A program made the translations under genes and the position numbers. This document shows, in pieces, positions 1 to 8,886 of a stretch of 64,000 nt of DNA (positions are counted from its first letter, which is position 1; each line of letters starts with the position of its first letter). The DNA lies in the NCBI GenBank assembly GCA_023957755.1, contig JAMLGT010000003.1:124001-188000 (forward strand). The letters run 5' to 3'. This stretch comes from Chitinophagaceae bacterium. Lineage in GTDB: Bacteria > Bacteroidota > Bacteroidia > Chitinophagales > Chitinophagaceae. Under the pieces are notes generated by a model, which was given only the letters and a program-made list of their open reading frames with translations, ran no database searches and was not told the origin of the DNA.

Positions 1-1248
1 CAGAATTGCAGCGCCTATGCTCTGTCCTAAATAACGTGAGAACATATTGGAACCGGTTACCACACCCCGCTTTCCCCAGGGAACGATAGACTGTACACCT
101 ACCAGGGTAGGTGTCGACAGAAAGCCCAGGCCGAACCCTATCATAATCTGATCAATAACAAGTAACCAGACAGGTGTATCAAATGGCAGCATCAGAAAGG
201 CCACAGACGAAATGATGATGATGACAGTACCTATGATAGCAGTGTTTCTGAATCCAATTCTCAGATAGAGGATTCCCGAAAGAGATGAGGCAACAGGCCA
301 TCCAAAACTCATGCTTGCCAGAATCAGCCCTGCGGCAATAGCTCCTAATCCCATTACTGACTGTGCATATACAGGGAGGTACATATTGGGGCCGAGCATA
401 AGTGCACCCATACCTACCACCGCCAGATTGGTTCCCAGAAGTATCTTGTTTTTCCAAACCCAGTTGGGCATGATGGGCTCCCGGCTTCTTTGCTCCACTC
501 TGACGGTGAGCGCAATTAATATTACTGAAAGCACGATCATCCCAATGCCTTTAGCGGATATCCAGGGCCATGCCTGTCCTGACTGCATCAAGGTAAAGAT
601 CAAGGAGACTCCTGCCAATAGCATGAAGAATGCGCCGGCTATATCCAGTTTGTGTTCGTGTTTCTGTACATTTTCTTTTAGGAAAATTCCGATAAGGATA
701 ATAGCAACAATTCCTATTGGTAAATTGATGAGGAAAATCCATCGCCATGATGCGTATTCTGCAAAGGCCCCTCCGAGCGATGGGCCCACAATTGCGGCCA
801 TACCCCATACGCTTGACAACCAACCCTGGATTTTGGCTCGTTCGCTGATAGAATAAATGTCTCCTGCCAGTGTATTGACAGTAGCCATGATGGAGCCTGC
901 GCCCAGTCCCTGTAATCCTCGAAAAAGAATAAGCGAGGTCATATTCCATGAGGATGCGCTTGCAGCAGATCCCACGAGGAAAAGTAGGGTGCCAAAGATG
1001 AGGATAGGTTTCCGTCCGTAGAGGTCGGCCAGTTTTCCATACAGGGGAATAGTGATTGTTTGTGCAAGCAGATAAATAGAAAAGACCCAGCTGAAAAGCG
1101 AGAAACCACCCAGGTCCCCTACAATCTGTGGTATGGCTGTGGATACGATTGTGGCATCCATAGCAGCCAGCATAATTGTAAACATCAATGCAGCAAGAAT
1201 CCATCCTCGACGTAGCGGCGGAGTTGGTGCGGATTCAGTTGCGGCCAT
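1..1248 (-). CDS. MFS multidrug exporter, DHA2 (EmrB/QacA) type, 3' end outside window
   Basis: Proton-driven drug or metabolite exporter of the inner membrane. The frame is open from the ATG at 1246-1248 to the window edge (416 codons), so the C-terminus is missing. Seen: the first membrane helix carries a D-A-T-I-V segment (LAAMDATIVSTAIPQIVGDL) typical of DHA2 proteins, followed by the loop motif GKLADLYGRKP, then GLQGLGAGSIM and GPSLGGAFAEYASWRWIF. Many further hydrophobic helices follow, consistent with a 14-helix topology. A TAnnTTTG box lies about 35 bases upstream. The substrate cannot be told from sequence. The gene faces away from the window, so its operon partners are unknown. Confidence 0.88.
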   Translation of the reverse strand, partial: MAATESAPTPPLRRGWILAALMFTIMLAAMDATIVSTAIPQIVGDLGGFSLFSWVFSIYLLAQTITIPLYGKLADLYGRKPILIFGTLLFLVGSAASASSWNMTSLILFRGLQGLGAGSIMATVNTLAGDIYSISERAKIQGWLSSVWGMAAIVGPSLGGAFAEYASWRWIFLINLPIGIVAIILIGIFLKENVQKHEHKLDIAGAFFMLLAGVSLIFTLMQSGQAWPWISAKGIGMIVLSVILIALTVRVEQRSREPIMPNWVWKNKILLGTNLAVVGMGALMLGPNMYLPVYAQSVMGLGAIAAGLILASMSFGWPVASSLSGILYLRIGFRNTAIIGTVIIIISSVAFLMLPFDTPVWLLVIDQIMIGFGLGFLSTPTLVGVQSIVPWGKRGVVTGSNMFSRYLGQSIGAAIL

Positions 1249-1282
1249 GATATTCAGATAAGTTCACTTTGATAATGAGTTG

Positions 1283-1290
1283 CAAAAATA
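1283..1290 (-). promoter_or_regulatory. Bacteroidota -7 box (TATTTTTG) for the MFS exporter
   Basis: Exact match to TAnnTTTG on the minus strand, 35 bases before the exporter start codon. No convincing TTTG -33 element was seen. Confidence 0.45.
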
Positions 1291-1349
1291 GCTTTTTGAC
1301 CCTCTGATAAGTCTGCTTCTTTTTTTACTTTCCACAAGGTAGCGTTGCA

Positions 1350-1859
1350 CTATTTTTTTGCTTTAAGCCGATCGTCAGCACTAAGTCCGTACATTCCAGG
1401 TATAGGAACATCCAGTAGTCTCAGATATACGCCCAACTGGGCTCTGTGGTGATACAGATGGTTCATCCCATTGCTGCGTAGCGCTATTTCCTTGGGCAAT
1501 TCAAAGATGATATGGTCTCCATTTTTCAGGGTGAATGGTTCCAGTAGCATGTCATCACCGGCATTTCTCAGTGCCTCAATTGACTTACGAACGCCCTCGT
1601 CATGGAGTTTTATCAGATCGTGAGTGTTAGTAATTTCAATTTTCCTGCCCGAATGTGTAGCAAAGTCGAGGTGTTTTGAAGTGACAATGGTTGCGACTCT
1701 CCCTGCGAGTACCGCAATGTGGGTAGCTAATTGCAATAGGTCCATTGATTTTTCATGAGGTTTCCATCCAAATTTTTCGGTTGGAATACATTCCAGCATT
1801 TTCCGGGTATTGATGGCCTCCCGTTCCATTTCGTTGGCAAATACTTCTGTTACAGACAT
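1350..1859 (-). CDS. DinB/YfiT-like putative metal-dependent protein
   Basis: 169-residue protein of the DinB four-helix-bundle superfamily. These proteins often bind a divalent metal through three histidines and include thiol-transferases and damage-inducible proteins of unknown activity. Seen: KFGWKPHEKSMDLLQLATHI near the N-terminus (His in a helix) and a C-terminal NHLYHHRAQLGVYL segment holding the other candidate ligands. The ATG at 1857-1859 was chosen because MSVTEVF begins the fold. An in-frame TTG 42 bases upstream would add an unlikely 14-residue tail. Monocistronic by spacing. The biochemical function cannot be assigned. Confidence 0.75.
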   Translation of the reverse strand: MSVTEVFANEMEREAINTRKMLECIPTEKFGWKPHEKSMDLLQLATHIAVLAGRVATIVTSKHLDFATHSGRKIEITNTHDLIKLHDEGVRKSIEALRNAGDDMLLEPFTLKNGDHIIFELPKEIALRSNGMNHLYHHRAQLGVYLRLLDVPIPGMYGLSADDRLKAKK

Positions 1860-1966
1860 AGCTTCATAATTTTTTTTACCTGAAAGCAAATAACTCACCA
1901 AACTTTTTGTGACTGCCCTTTCATTGGTGTGTTCTCCCTATGTAGTTAGTTCATGATTGGCAAATA

Positions 1967-2818
1967 TTAACCCTGCCTAAACCAGTTATTTATTTCCGGA
2001 TAGGTAGGCTGGCTTACAAAAAGTGTACGCCAGTCATTGTCGTTTTTCAGCTCTTCAGCTATTTTTCTTAAAGTATTAAGAGTTGCCAAAATAGGTTTTC
2101 CGCCTACGGTTACCCTTTCCACTTTTAGCCTGCGTAAGCCTGCCGGATCAAGAGTATTTCCCATAAGGATATTGAGAGGGAGCCTAATCCCTTCTTTCAG
2201 GCGGGCTACCGTTTCCATTTCACTGGTGAAGGGCACGAAGATACTATCAGCACCTGCATCTTCATACGCTTTAGCTCTTTCAATACAGGCCTGAATTTTT
2301 TCGTCCGGATTGCCGGATGCTCTCTCTATGGCATCGGTTCGGGCATTGATAAACAGGTTCACCCCTTTGTCGTTGCCTGCCTTTCTTGCCAGCCTGATGA
2401 GTGCCACCTGTGCATCCACACTCCGCATGCCCCCTGCCTTTGAATCTGCATCTTCGAGATTGATGCCTACAATTCCGGCCTCCACAATATCCATTATGAA
2501 TTTATGAAATAGATCTGCCTCTTCTGCGAAGTACCCCGCTTCAATATCGGCGCTGACCGGTATGCTCACTACTCTGGTTATACGTTTTAAGGCAGAAAGC
2601 ATTTCTTCCGGAGGAATTTTTTCTCCATCCTGATAGCCACAGGCCCATGACACTCCGGAACTTGTGGTGGCTATGGCATGAAAGCCGGTCTCCTGATACA
2701 TCCTTGCGGAGACAGTATCCCATGCGTTTGGTAATACCAGCATTTCACCCGTATGGTGTAGCCTCCGGAAAAGGCCGGCTGACTTGTTTTGAACAGTTGC
2801 ATCGAATGTATATTTCAT
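1967..2818 (-). CDS. Isocitrate lyase / PEP mutase family protein
   Basis: 283-residue (beta/alpha)8 barrel enzyme of the PEP mutase/isocitrate lyase superfamily, whose members cleave or form C-C or P-C bonds next to a carboxylate. Seen: LPNAWDTVSARM at the N-terminus, the Mg-binding strand PVSADIEAGY, GINLEDAD, the flexible lid stretch SKAGGM, and NARTDA. The lid lacks the KKCGH motif of true isocitrate lyase and the usual PEP-mutase pattern, so the substrate is open. 2-methylisocitrate lyase-like, oxaloacetate hydrolase-like or carboxy-PEP mutase-like activity are all possible. No phosphonate or methylcitrate genes lie nearby. Confidence 0.82.
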   Translation of the reverse strand: MKYTFDATVQNKSAGLFRRLHHTGEMLVLPNAWDTVSARMYQETGFHAIATTSSGVSWACGYQDGEKIPPEEMLSALKRITRVVSIPVSADIEAGYFAEEADLFHKFIMDIVEAGIVGINLEDADSKAGGMRSVDAQVALIRLARKAGNDKGVNLFINARTDAIERASGNPDEKIQACIERAKAYEDAGADSIFVPFTSEMETVARLKEGIRLPLNILMGNTLDPAGLRRLKVERVTVGGKPILATLNTLRKIAEELKNDNDWRTLFVSQPTYPEINNWFRQG

Positions 2819-2992
2819 CTCATTATATTTTATATAGGAGGTGGTCTCAATTATCAGACCATTCCAAATTTACTTACACTGCGTATCTTCTTTCGCCTGA
2901 ATGTGACCGGCGGTATATCAGGTGAGGATATGAAGATGATTGCTGATTATGTAGAAGTTTCCGGTAAACCATAAAGGCATGCTGAGTTTCAA

Positions 2993-3082
2993 ATGAAGAA
3001 GAATTTCTATTTATCTTTAATTTTTCTGATAATTTTCTTTATTGTTGCTTCATGTACGAGAAATTACTTCGGCTTATTGTAA
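2993..3082 (+). CDS. Possible 29-residue lipoprotein overlapping the ClC start
   Basis: ATG at 2993, TAA at 3080-3082. The frame encodes a Lys-Lys N-terminus, a continuous hydrophobic stretch (LSLIFLIIFFIV) and a lipobox-like A-S-C followed by only eight residues. That is a complete type II signal peptide with almost no mature part. It overlaps the first 31 bases of the ClC gene in another frame. It could be a tiny lipoprotein, a leader whose translation aids ClC initiation, or the remnant of a larger lipoprotein. There is no homology evidence, only the signal-peptide pattern. Confidence 0.4.
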   Translation: MKKNFYLSLIFLIIFFIVASCTRNYFGLL

Positions 3083-4842
3083 CTCTTAACCAATGGCGGA
3101 AGGAACATATTTCTCAGGAAAATTTCCTTGTGATAGCTGCTGCGATTGTGGGAGCACTTGGCGGTCTGGCTGCTTCTCTGTTGAAAGAACTGGTGCATCT
3201 GTTTTCGAACTACCTTCAGAATGACCTTCACTGGAAGTATAAGTACTACCTGTTTTTCTTTTTTCCTCTTATAGGGATATTGCTTACCGTGCTTTATGTA
3301 AAGGCATTTATCAGAAGACGACCGTTTCGGCACGGTATTCCGCCACTGATAAAGAGTGTGAATCAGGAAAATAGCAGATTGGATTTTCATAATATTTATA
3401 GTCAGATAATATCCAGTGCATTGACAGTGGGGATGGGTGGTTCTGCTGGTCTGGAGGCACCGGCAGCATCCAGTGGTGCTGCTATAGGATCGAATGTGGG
3501 CAGAGTGTTTGGCCTTAATTATCGGGAGACCACCATGCTGCTTGCTTGTGGGGGTGCTGCCGGGATTTCTGCTGCTTTCGGCAGTCCTATAGCAGGGATG
3601 GTTTTTGCACTCGAGGTTTTGCTGCCATCGTTTTCCATACCGGCGGTGGTTCCTCTATTGATTGCGTCGGCGGTGGCATCAGTGGTTTCCAAGCTTTTGT
3701 TGACAAAGCCACTTTTTGTGTATGTGGCAGAAACGTGGGATGTGGGCGCATTTTGGTTTTTCGTGTTATTTGGCATCATTGCAGGGCTGTACACAATCTA
3801 CTACAGCAGGCTGAATGCTGTGATTCCTAAAGTGACAGGCAGAATAAAGAATACCTACGGAAAGATTTTTGCAGGGGGTATTACGCTCGGATTGCTCGTG
3901 GCTTTATTTCCGGCTATTTATGGTGAAGGTTATATTACTATTCAGGAATTGCTCAATGGTGATTTTGAATCGTTATTGGAAAACAGTCTGTTTGCCGAAT
4001 ATAAAAGTTATGTCTGGGTAACCATTGGGTTTGCAGCTTTGAGTCTGATTGGTAAGACCTATGGCTCTGTGTTGACGATGAGCATAGGTGGAAATGGCGG
4101 CATGTTTGGCCCGAGTGTGGTAATTGGAGGATTGCTGGGGTTTGTTTTTGCAATGACGGTGAACCAGACGGGGTGGATGCATTTGAATGTGACTCATTTT
4201 ATGGTGGCAGGAATGGCGGCCTCTGTGAGTGGTGTGATGCATGCACCACTTACCGGCGTGTTTCTCAGTGCTGAAATAACGGGTGGTTATACGTTAATAG
4301 TGCCACTGATGATGGTGGCTGCTATCGCTTATTTTATTAACAAGCGTGCAAGGAAATACTCAATCTACACATGGGTGCTCGCTGAGCAGGGAAGCCTCGT
4401 ACCTGATATCAATAAGGATGCAGGTGTATTGGCCAGGTTGAAGCTCAGATATCTCATTGAGAGAGATTTTTTGGTATTACATTCTGAAGAAACTCCTGTG
4501 GATAGAAAGCAGGAAATTGTACAGTCTGATAAGAATATTTTTCCGGTAATTGATGATGAGGGAAAGCTTATGGGAGTATTAAGTATTGAAGAATTATTGG
4601 AAAATATCGTAAACCCCAAACCGGGAAGCAGTGCAGTCAGAATGAAAGATCTGGTGCAGCCTTCCACTGACATCGCACAAATGGGAATGAATATGGGACA
4701 GGTGATTCAGATAATGGATAAGAAGAATACACGCTTTCTGCCGGTAGTGGATGTCAATAACAAATACCTTGGCTTCGTGACAAAGAATGGCATCTTCAAT
4801 AAATACCGTAAGTTGTTAATCAGGCGAAGTGATTTGCTTTGA
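3052..4842 (+). CDS. ClC-type chloride channel/antiporter with CBS pair
   Basis: 596-residue ClC protein for anion movement across the inner membrane. Seen: GIPP (95-98) in place of the GSGIP filter motif, the gating motif GLEAP with Glu135, GSPIAGMVFALEV (177-189), SIGGNGGMFGP (344-354), and a conserved Tyr436 near the end of the membrane domain. Two CBS repeats occupy about 465-590 and probably bind adenine nucleotides. By alignment to E. coli ClC-ec1 from memory, the gate Glu148 is present but the inner proton Glu203 is Val189, as in ClC channels. This suggests channel-like rather than proton-coupled transport. The start ATG has no clear ribosome site and lies inside the small upstream ORF. 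Confidence 0.9.
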   Translation: MYEKLLRLIVTLNQWRKEHISQENFLVIAAAIVGALGGLAASLLKELVHLFSNYLQNDLHWKYKYYLFFFFPLIGILLTVLYVKAFIRRRPFRHGIPPLIKSVNQENSRLDFHNIYSQIISSALTVGMGGSAGLEAPAASSGAAIGSNVGRVFGLNYRETTMLLACGGAAGISAAFGSPIAGMVFALEVLLPSFSIPAVVPLLIASAVASVVSKLLLTKPLFVYVAETWDVGAFWFFVLFGIIAGLYTIYYSRLNAVIPKVTGRIKNTYGKIFAGGITLGLLVALFPAIYGEGYITIQELLNGDFESLLENSLFAEYKSYVWVTIGFAALSLIGKTYGSVLTMSIGGNGGMFGPSVVIGGLLGFVFAMTVNQTGWMHLNVTHFMVAGMAASVSGVMHAPLTGVFLSAEITGGYTLIVPLMMVAAIAYFINKRARKYSIYTWVLAEQGSLVPDINKDAGVLARLKLRYLIERDFLVLHSEETPVDRKQEIVQSDKNIFPVIDDEGKLMGVLSIEELLENIVNPKPGSSAVRMKDLVQPSTDIAQMGMNMGQVIQIMDKKNTRFLPVVDVNNKYLGFVTKNGIFNKYRKLLIRRSDLL

Positions 4843-4925
4843 TCTTCAATTAAAAAAACTTTCGATTGGATGAAACAGGAAGGTGCATAAAATTCTAAGA
4901 CCCTGAAATTATTAAAACAAACTTC

Positions 4926-6197
4926 ATGCATAACCGAAGAGATTTTCTAAGGAACAGTATCCTGGCTGCAGGTGCATTAGGCTTAAGGTCTGAAGCGCTT
5001 ATAGTTCCCCCTTTACCTGCTCAGGATATGGATGAAGAGAAATACTGGAAATTGATCAGGGAGCAATTTCCGTTATCTCATCAAAGAATATTTCTGAATA
5101 ATGGAACCATTGGCCCGTCGCCTTATCCGGTCGTCAGTAGTGTGTACAAGGATATGATGGAGGTGGATACGGAAGCACGGTATGCGGGGATGGAGGATGA
5201 GGCCAGGCAGGCGCTTGCAGGCTTTTTAGGAACTGATAAATCAGAAATCGCGCTCACCAGAAACTGCACCGAGGGAATAAATATTTGCTGTTGGGGGTTA
5301 CCGCTCCGGGAGGGAGATGAAGTAATACTCAGCCGGCACGAACATGTAGGAAATGCAGGACCGTGGCTAAACAGAGCAAAGCTTACGGGAATAAAAATTA
5401 AGGCAATTCCCTTTGGGCAAACGGCTGAGCAGACATTGGATATTGTAAAGAAAACGGTTACAGGAAAAACGAAGGTGATAGCACTGCCTCAGATTCCATG
5501 CACAATCGGACAGATATTGCCCACAAGGGAGATTTGTGCATTCGCGAAAGAGCATGGAATTTTCAGCTTTGTGGATGGTGCACACCCACCCGGAATGCTG
5601 GAGACTGACCTTCACCAGTTAGGGTGCGATATGTATTCAGGGTGTTGCCATAAATGGATGCTCGGCCCTAAGGGAACGGGGTTTCTCTATGTGGCAAAAG
5701 ACTTTAGAGATACCGTACAGGCTTTTTATGGAGGAGGTGGAGTAGATACCGGATGGGATCTGCTGTCTGACCCACCCTTGCTCAAAGGATATGTGGACGA
5801 TGGACACAGGTATTATTATGGCACGCAGAATGCTTCTCTCTTTCAGGGAATAGTGAAGGCCGTGGAATTTCATGAGGCTATCGGAAAAGGAAAAATAGAA
5901 AAACGTGTGCGCAAACTCGCGGCCTATCTACAGGAAAACCTTTTAAAAATAATTCCGGGGATTGAGATGCTGACTCCGGTAGAGGCAATATCCAGAGGTG
6001 CACAAATTGGTTTCAGGATTAAGGGCAAAGAGATGGCAGATCTGCAGACACATGTGCGCAAGAGGGGCATTATCGTACGTTATGTCCCCGAGAATAATAT
6101 CAACTGCCTTCGCGTTTCCACGCATATTTATAATTCATTTAAGGAGATAGATACTTTTCTGCAAGCCACTGAGGAGTTTGCCAAAGGTGGTGCCTGA
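4926..6197 (+). CDS. Tat-exported class V aminotransferase-like PLP enzyme
   Basis: 423 residues. The N-terminus NRRDFLRNSILAAGALG is a twin-arginine signal, so the folded PLP enzyme is predicted to cross the inner membrane. The body is a fold-type I class V aminotransferase (cysteine desulfurase / isopenicillin-N epimerase group): FLNNGTIGPSP, TRNCTEGIN, VDGAH (Asp217 and His220 contacting PLP) and CHKW with Lys243 as the Schiff-base lysine. No conserved desulfurase cysteine loop was recognised, so racemase/epimerase or lyase chemistry is as likely as desulfuration. It follows the ClC gene by 83 bases and may stand alone. The substrate is unknown. Confidence 0.85.
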   Translation: MHNRRDFLRNSILAAGALGLRSEALIVPPLPAQDMDEEKYWKLIREQFPLSHQRIFLNNGTIGPSPYPVVSSVYKDMMEVDTEARYAGMEDEARQALAGFLGTDKSEIALTRNCTEGINICCWGLPLREGDEVILSRHEHVGNAGPWLNRAKLTGIKIKAIPFGQTAEQTLDIVKKTVTGKTKVIALPQIPCTIGQILPTREICAFAKEHGIFSFVDGAHPPGMLETDLHQLGCDMYSGCCHKWMLGPKGTGFLYVAKDFRDTVQAFYGGGGVDTGWDLLSDPPLLKGYVDDGHRYYYGTQNASLFQGIVKAVEFHEAIGKGKIEKRVRKLAAYLQENLLKIIPGIEMLTPVEAISRGAQIGFRIKGKEMADLQTHVRKRGIIVRYVPENNINCLRVSTHIYNSFKEIDTFLQATEEFAKGGA

Positions 6198-6291
6198 GTT
6201 CTTCTTATTCATCCTTTCTGCTTCTTAACTTAGGTGAACCAATTTATGGTACTGCAGAAATAGCTTTGCATTCTATAAAAAAATCATAGTT

Positions 6292-7020
6292 ATGAAAACA
6301 GTATTTCACGAGGCGAAGTCGAGAGGGTACGCTGACCATGGTTGGCTTAAGAGCCATCACAGTTTTAGTTTTGCAGGGTATTTCAATCCGGATAGAATCC
6401 ATTTCGGGACCCTGAGAGTGTTGAATGATGATTTTGTGGAAGGTGGAATGGGTTTTGGAAAACATCCGCATAAGAATATGGAGATTATTTCCATCCCACT
6501 GGAGGGAGATTTGCAGCATGGTGATGATATGGGTAATTCAGGAATCATCAGACGAGGAGATATTCAGGTAATGTCTGCCGGCAGGGGAGTAATACACAGT
6601 GAAAAGAATGAAAATAGTGACAGGCCTGTAAAATTTTTGCAGATATGGATTTATCCTGACACCGAAAATGTGGCCCCCAGATACGATCAGATTAATTATC
6701 TGGCTAACAGGGTGGAGAATGGTTTTCAACAGGTGGTTTCACCTGATCGCGATAATGCCGGGGCATGGATTCATCAGCAGGCGTGGTTCAGCCTTGGAAA
6801 CTTCAGGAAGGGATTAAAGGAAACATACCACATCCATCGGGAAGGGAACGGTGCTTATGTTTTTGTAATAAGTGGTGAAATTAGCATTAGTGCATATACG
6901 CTAAAAGACCGTGATGCCCTGGGCATTTGGGATACTGCCGGCTTTGAGATCGAAGCGAAGAAGGATGCAGAATTTCTTGTGATGGATATTCCAATGGAAC
7001 TCCCTGATTTTGCAGCCTGA
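6292..7020 (+). CDS. Pirin family protein (bicupin)
   Basis: 242-residue bicupin. Pirins bind iron in the N-terminal cupin, and some act as quercetin 2,3-dioxygenase (YhaK) or redox-responsive cofactors. Seen: the ligand set HPH (His58, His60) in GFGKHPHKNMEIIS, and His102/Glu104 in GRGVIHSEKNE; then the C-terminal cupin with HREGNGAYVFVISG. Length and motif order match the family. All four metal ligands are present, so iron binding is expected. Upstream spacing (95 bases) suggests its own promoter. The physiological substrate is not known from sequence. Confidence 0.9.
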   Translation: MKTVFHEAKSRGYADHGWLKSHHSFSFAGYFNPDRIHFGTLRVLNDDFVEGGMGFGKHPHKNMEIISIPLEGDLQHGDDMGNSGIIRRGDIQVMSAGRGVIHSEKNENSDRPVKFLQIWIYPDTENVAPRYDQINYLANRVENGFQQVVSPDRDNAGAWIHQQAWFSLGNFRKGLKETYHIHREGNGAYVFVISGEISISAYTLKDRDALGIWDTAGFEIEAKKDAEFLVMDIPMELPDFAA

Positions 7021-7042
7021 ATTTGTAATGAAGTCTGAGGGC

Positions 7043-8692
7043 TTATTGAAGTCCTAACACCTGAACTCCCTGTTCGAAAATCACATCTACAGGGATGTTC
7101 ACTTCTCCTAATCGGTCGAGATCCTTTTGCAGCTGATCACCAATTTTTCCCTTATCTGCAACTAATTTGGCAACTGCTTCATAGTCTCCATTTCCCTGTA
7201 AAGTCAGTATTAAATTGGAGAGGCTGTCGATAGCGCTCTTCATATTTTCGTAGTTGACTTTATAAGTTCCGTCACTCTGCCTGGTGAATGCATGATGTTC
7301 CTGGAAATAGTTGAATCGTATCATGTTGGCGATACCGTGTGCATCGCCGGCACCGAAGCGTACAGAACGGAAAATGCCCGCAATAAAGGTGGTGTAATAA
7401 TCTTTCAGTTCGCCCTTCATCTCACCTTTGGCGAGTAACTGCTCTACCATGAACAGGCCCAGAATATCCGCCTTTCCTTCTTCAAGTGCAGAGGCATATT
7501 CTTTCAGTGCTTTTCTTACGGTACCTTTTCCGTTGATTGTGTTTTTAATGCCAAGACCATGGGCTACTTCATGAAACATGGTGTTGGCAAAGAATGCATC
7601 AAATTTCACATTTTGCCTTTGGTCGGGGGTGATGAGTACGTTTGCAATTGGCACCATTATCTTATCAAATTTAGCCTGCATGGCATTCTTAAGTTGCAGT
7701 CTTCTGGTGCCCTTCTTTAATTGTACTTCTTCGTCATTGGGCAGGTTGATGGCAATTGTTTTGCCTCCTGCATTTGCTGATCCTGCGTAATAGATGACGT
7801 CGTAGGCATTAAGGTCTCCATCAGATCCCGGCTTTTCTGTTTTATATTCTGATGTGACAGGGAGGCTATCCTGTAGTTCGGGCAGGAATGCCGCATATTT
7901 AGCCAGTCTGCTGCTCCAGTCTTTGTCCTTTATCAAAACATAACCCTCGTAGGATGCTTTATACCCGAAGAGTTGATCTTCGTATGTTTCAATTGGCCCA
8001 ATGACAATATCCAGTCCGTTATTTTTCATATCCAGCCATGCAAAGTCACTCTTCTGATACTCGTCATGGAGTAGTGCATCTGCTCTGAGGGTAAGATAGT
8101 TTTTTAAGCCCGGATCTTCAGCCATAGCAGCAGCTTCCCTGAGTTTTGCTGCAGCACGCTCAAGTGGTTGCTTAAATTTTTCATGGAAGGGGAAGGTGTA
8201 AAGCTTCCCGGCTTCGTCTCTTCTGATAAAATTGTAAAGGCCGGTTTTATCCTTTAGGTTTGCTTCTTCAAATTCCACTTTACTCATGTCGGTAGGATAA
8301 AAATTGGCTCCTGAAGGTTTGGGGCCGATTCCCTCTACGAAAGGGCTGTCGTTTCTCAATCTGTCCCATGGACCGTAATTGATTTCAATAAATTTCTTTG
8401 TATTTGGGTTAGTAGTGGCATTGAGAAGGCTGTCCAGGTTGCCATAGGCCTGATAGGCAAATAGGGTGTCCATTATGTGTGCTGCATCTATCAGGAGCGG
8501 GATCATTTTCTTTTCAGAATCAGTCAGTCTGGTGAGGTCGGTTGTGAGCTTAACCGGAGCAAGTTCGTTTACTCTTTGTTCCATTTTATCTACAGTGTTG
8601 TTGGGTTGTTTGTTAGATGTGTCTGTGTTGTGGCACGAAATGAACACCAAGGCCGAAACCGTAATGAGCAGGAGGAAGGGGTTGAGTTTCAT
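7043..8692 (-). CDS. Lipoprotein zinc peptidase, dipeptidyl-peptidase III (M49)-like
   Basis: 549-residue lipoprotein. The ATG at 8690-8692 starts a signal peptide ending in the lipobox F-I-S-C; an in-frame upstream extension of 25 residues would mask it. Zinc motif: HEVAH (His374, Glu375, His378) with a downstream ALEEGKAD carrying the third ligand Glu. This parallels the HExxGH...EExxAE layout of M49 peptidases but with a shorter HExxH. Homologues in Bacteroidota are often mislabelled as reductases or Nudix proteins. It is probably anchored in the outer or inner membrane and trims peptides in the periplasm. Convergent with the pirin gene (22 bases apart). Confidence 0.75.
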   Translation of the reverse strand: MKLNPFLLLITVSALVFISCHNTDTSNKQPNNTVDKMEQRVNELAPVKLTTDLTRLTDSEKKMIPLLIDAAHIMDTLFAYQAYGNLDSLLNATTNPNTKKFIEINYGPWDRLRNDSPFVEGIGPKPSGANFYPTDMSKVEFEEANLKDKTGLYNFIRRDEAGKLYTFPFHEKFKQPLERAAAKLREAAAMAEDPGLKNYLTLRADALLHDEYQKSDFAWLDMKNNGLDIVIGPIETYEDQLFGYKASYEGYVLIKDKDWSSRLAKYAAFLPELQDSLPVTSEYKTEKPGSDGDLNAYDVIYYAGSANAGGKTIAINLPNDEEVQLKKGTRRLQLKNAMQAKFDKIMVPIANVLITPDQRQNVKFDAFFANTMFHEVAHGLGIKNTINGKGTVRKALKEYASALEEGKADILGLFMVEQLLAKGEMKGELKDYYTTFIAGIFRSVRFGAGDAHGIANMIRFNYFQEHHAFTRQSDGTYKVNYENMKSAIDSLSNLILTLQGNGDYEAVAKLVADKGKIGDQLQKDLDRLGEVNIPVDVIFEQGVQVLGLQ

Positions 8693-8886
8693 AATGAGTT
8701 GATGTTGAACGGCTGTAAAGGTAAATATTTGTGGTACTACATGGTAAAGTATGTGTGAATGAATCATCCCGTATCACTTTGCGCACACAGGACGGTGAGT
8801 CTATCAGAACCTGTTCTAAATTTTTGAGGTTAAAAAAAATAATAATCCTTAGTTTTATCCTCTTCATAAAATCAAAAAGTTTCAAG

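Noticed and set aside
551-1204. 217-residue minus-strand frame within the MFS exporter
   Set aside because: Another frame of the same strand encodes an unbroken DHA2 exporter; this one is Cys/His-rich and not family-like.
2840-2860. Small hairpin GGTCT...AGACC before the ClC gene
   Set aside because: Five-base stem, no T-run and no context; within chance expectation.
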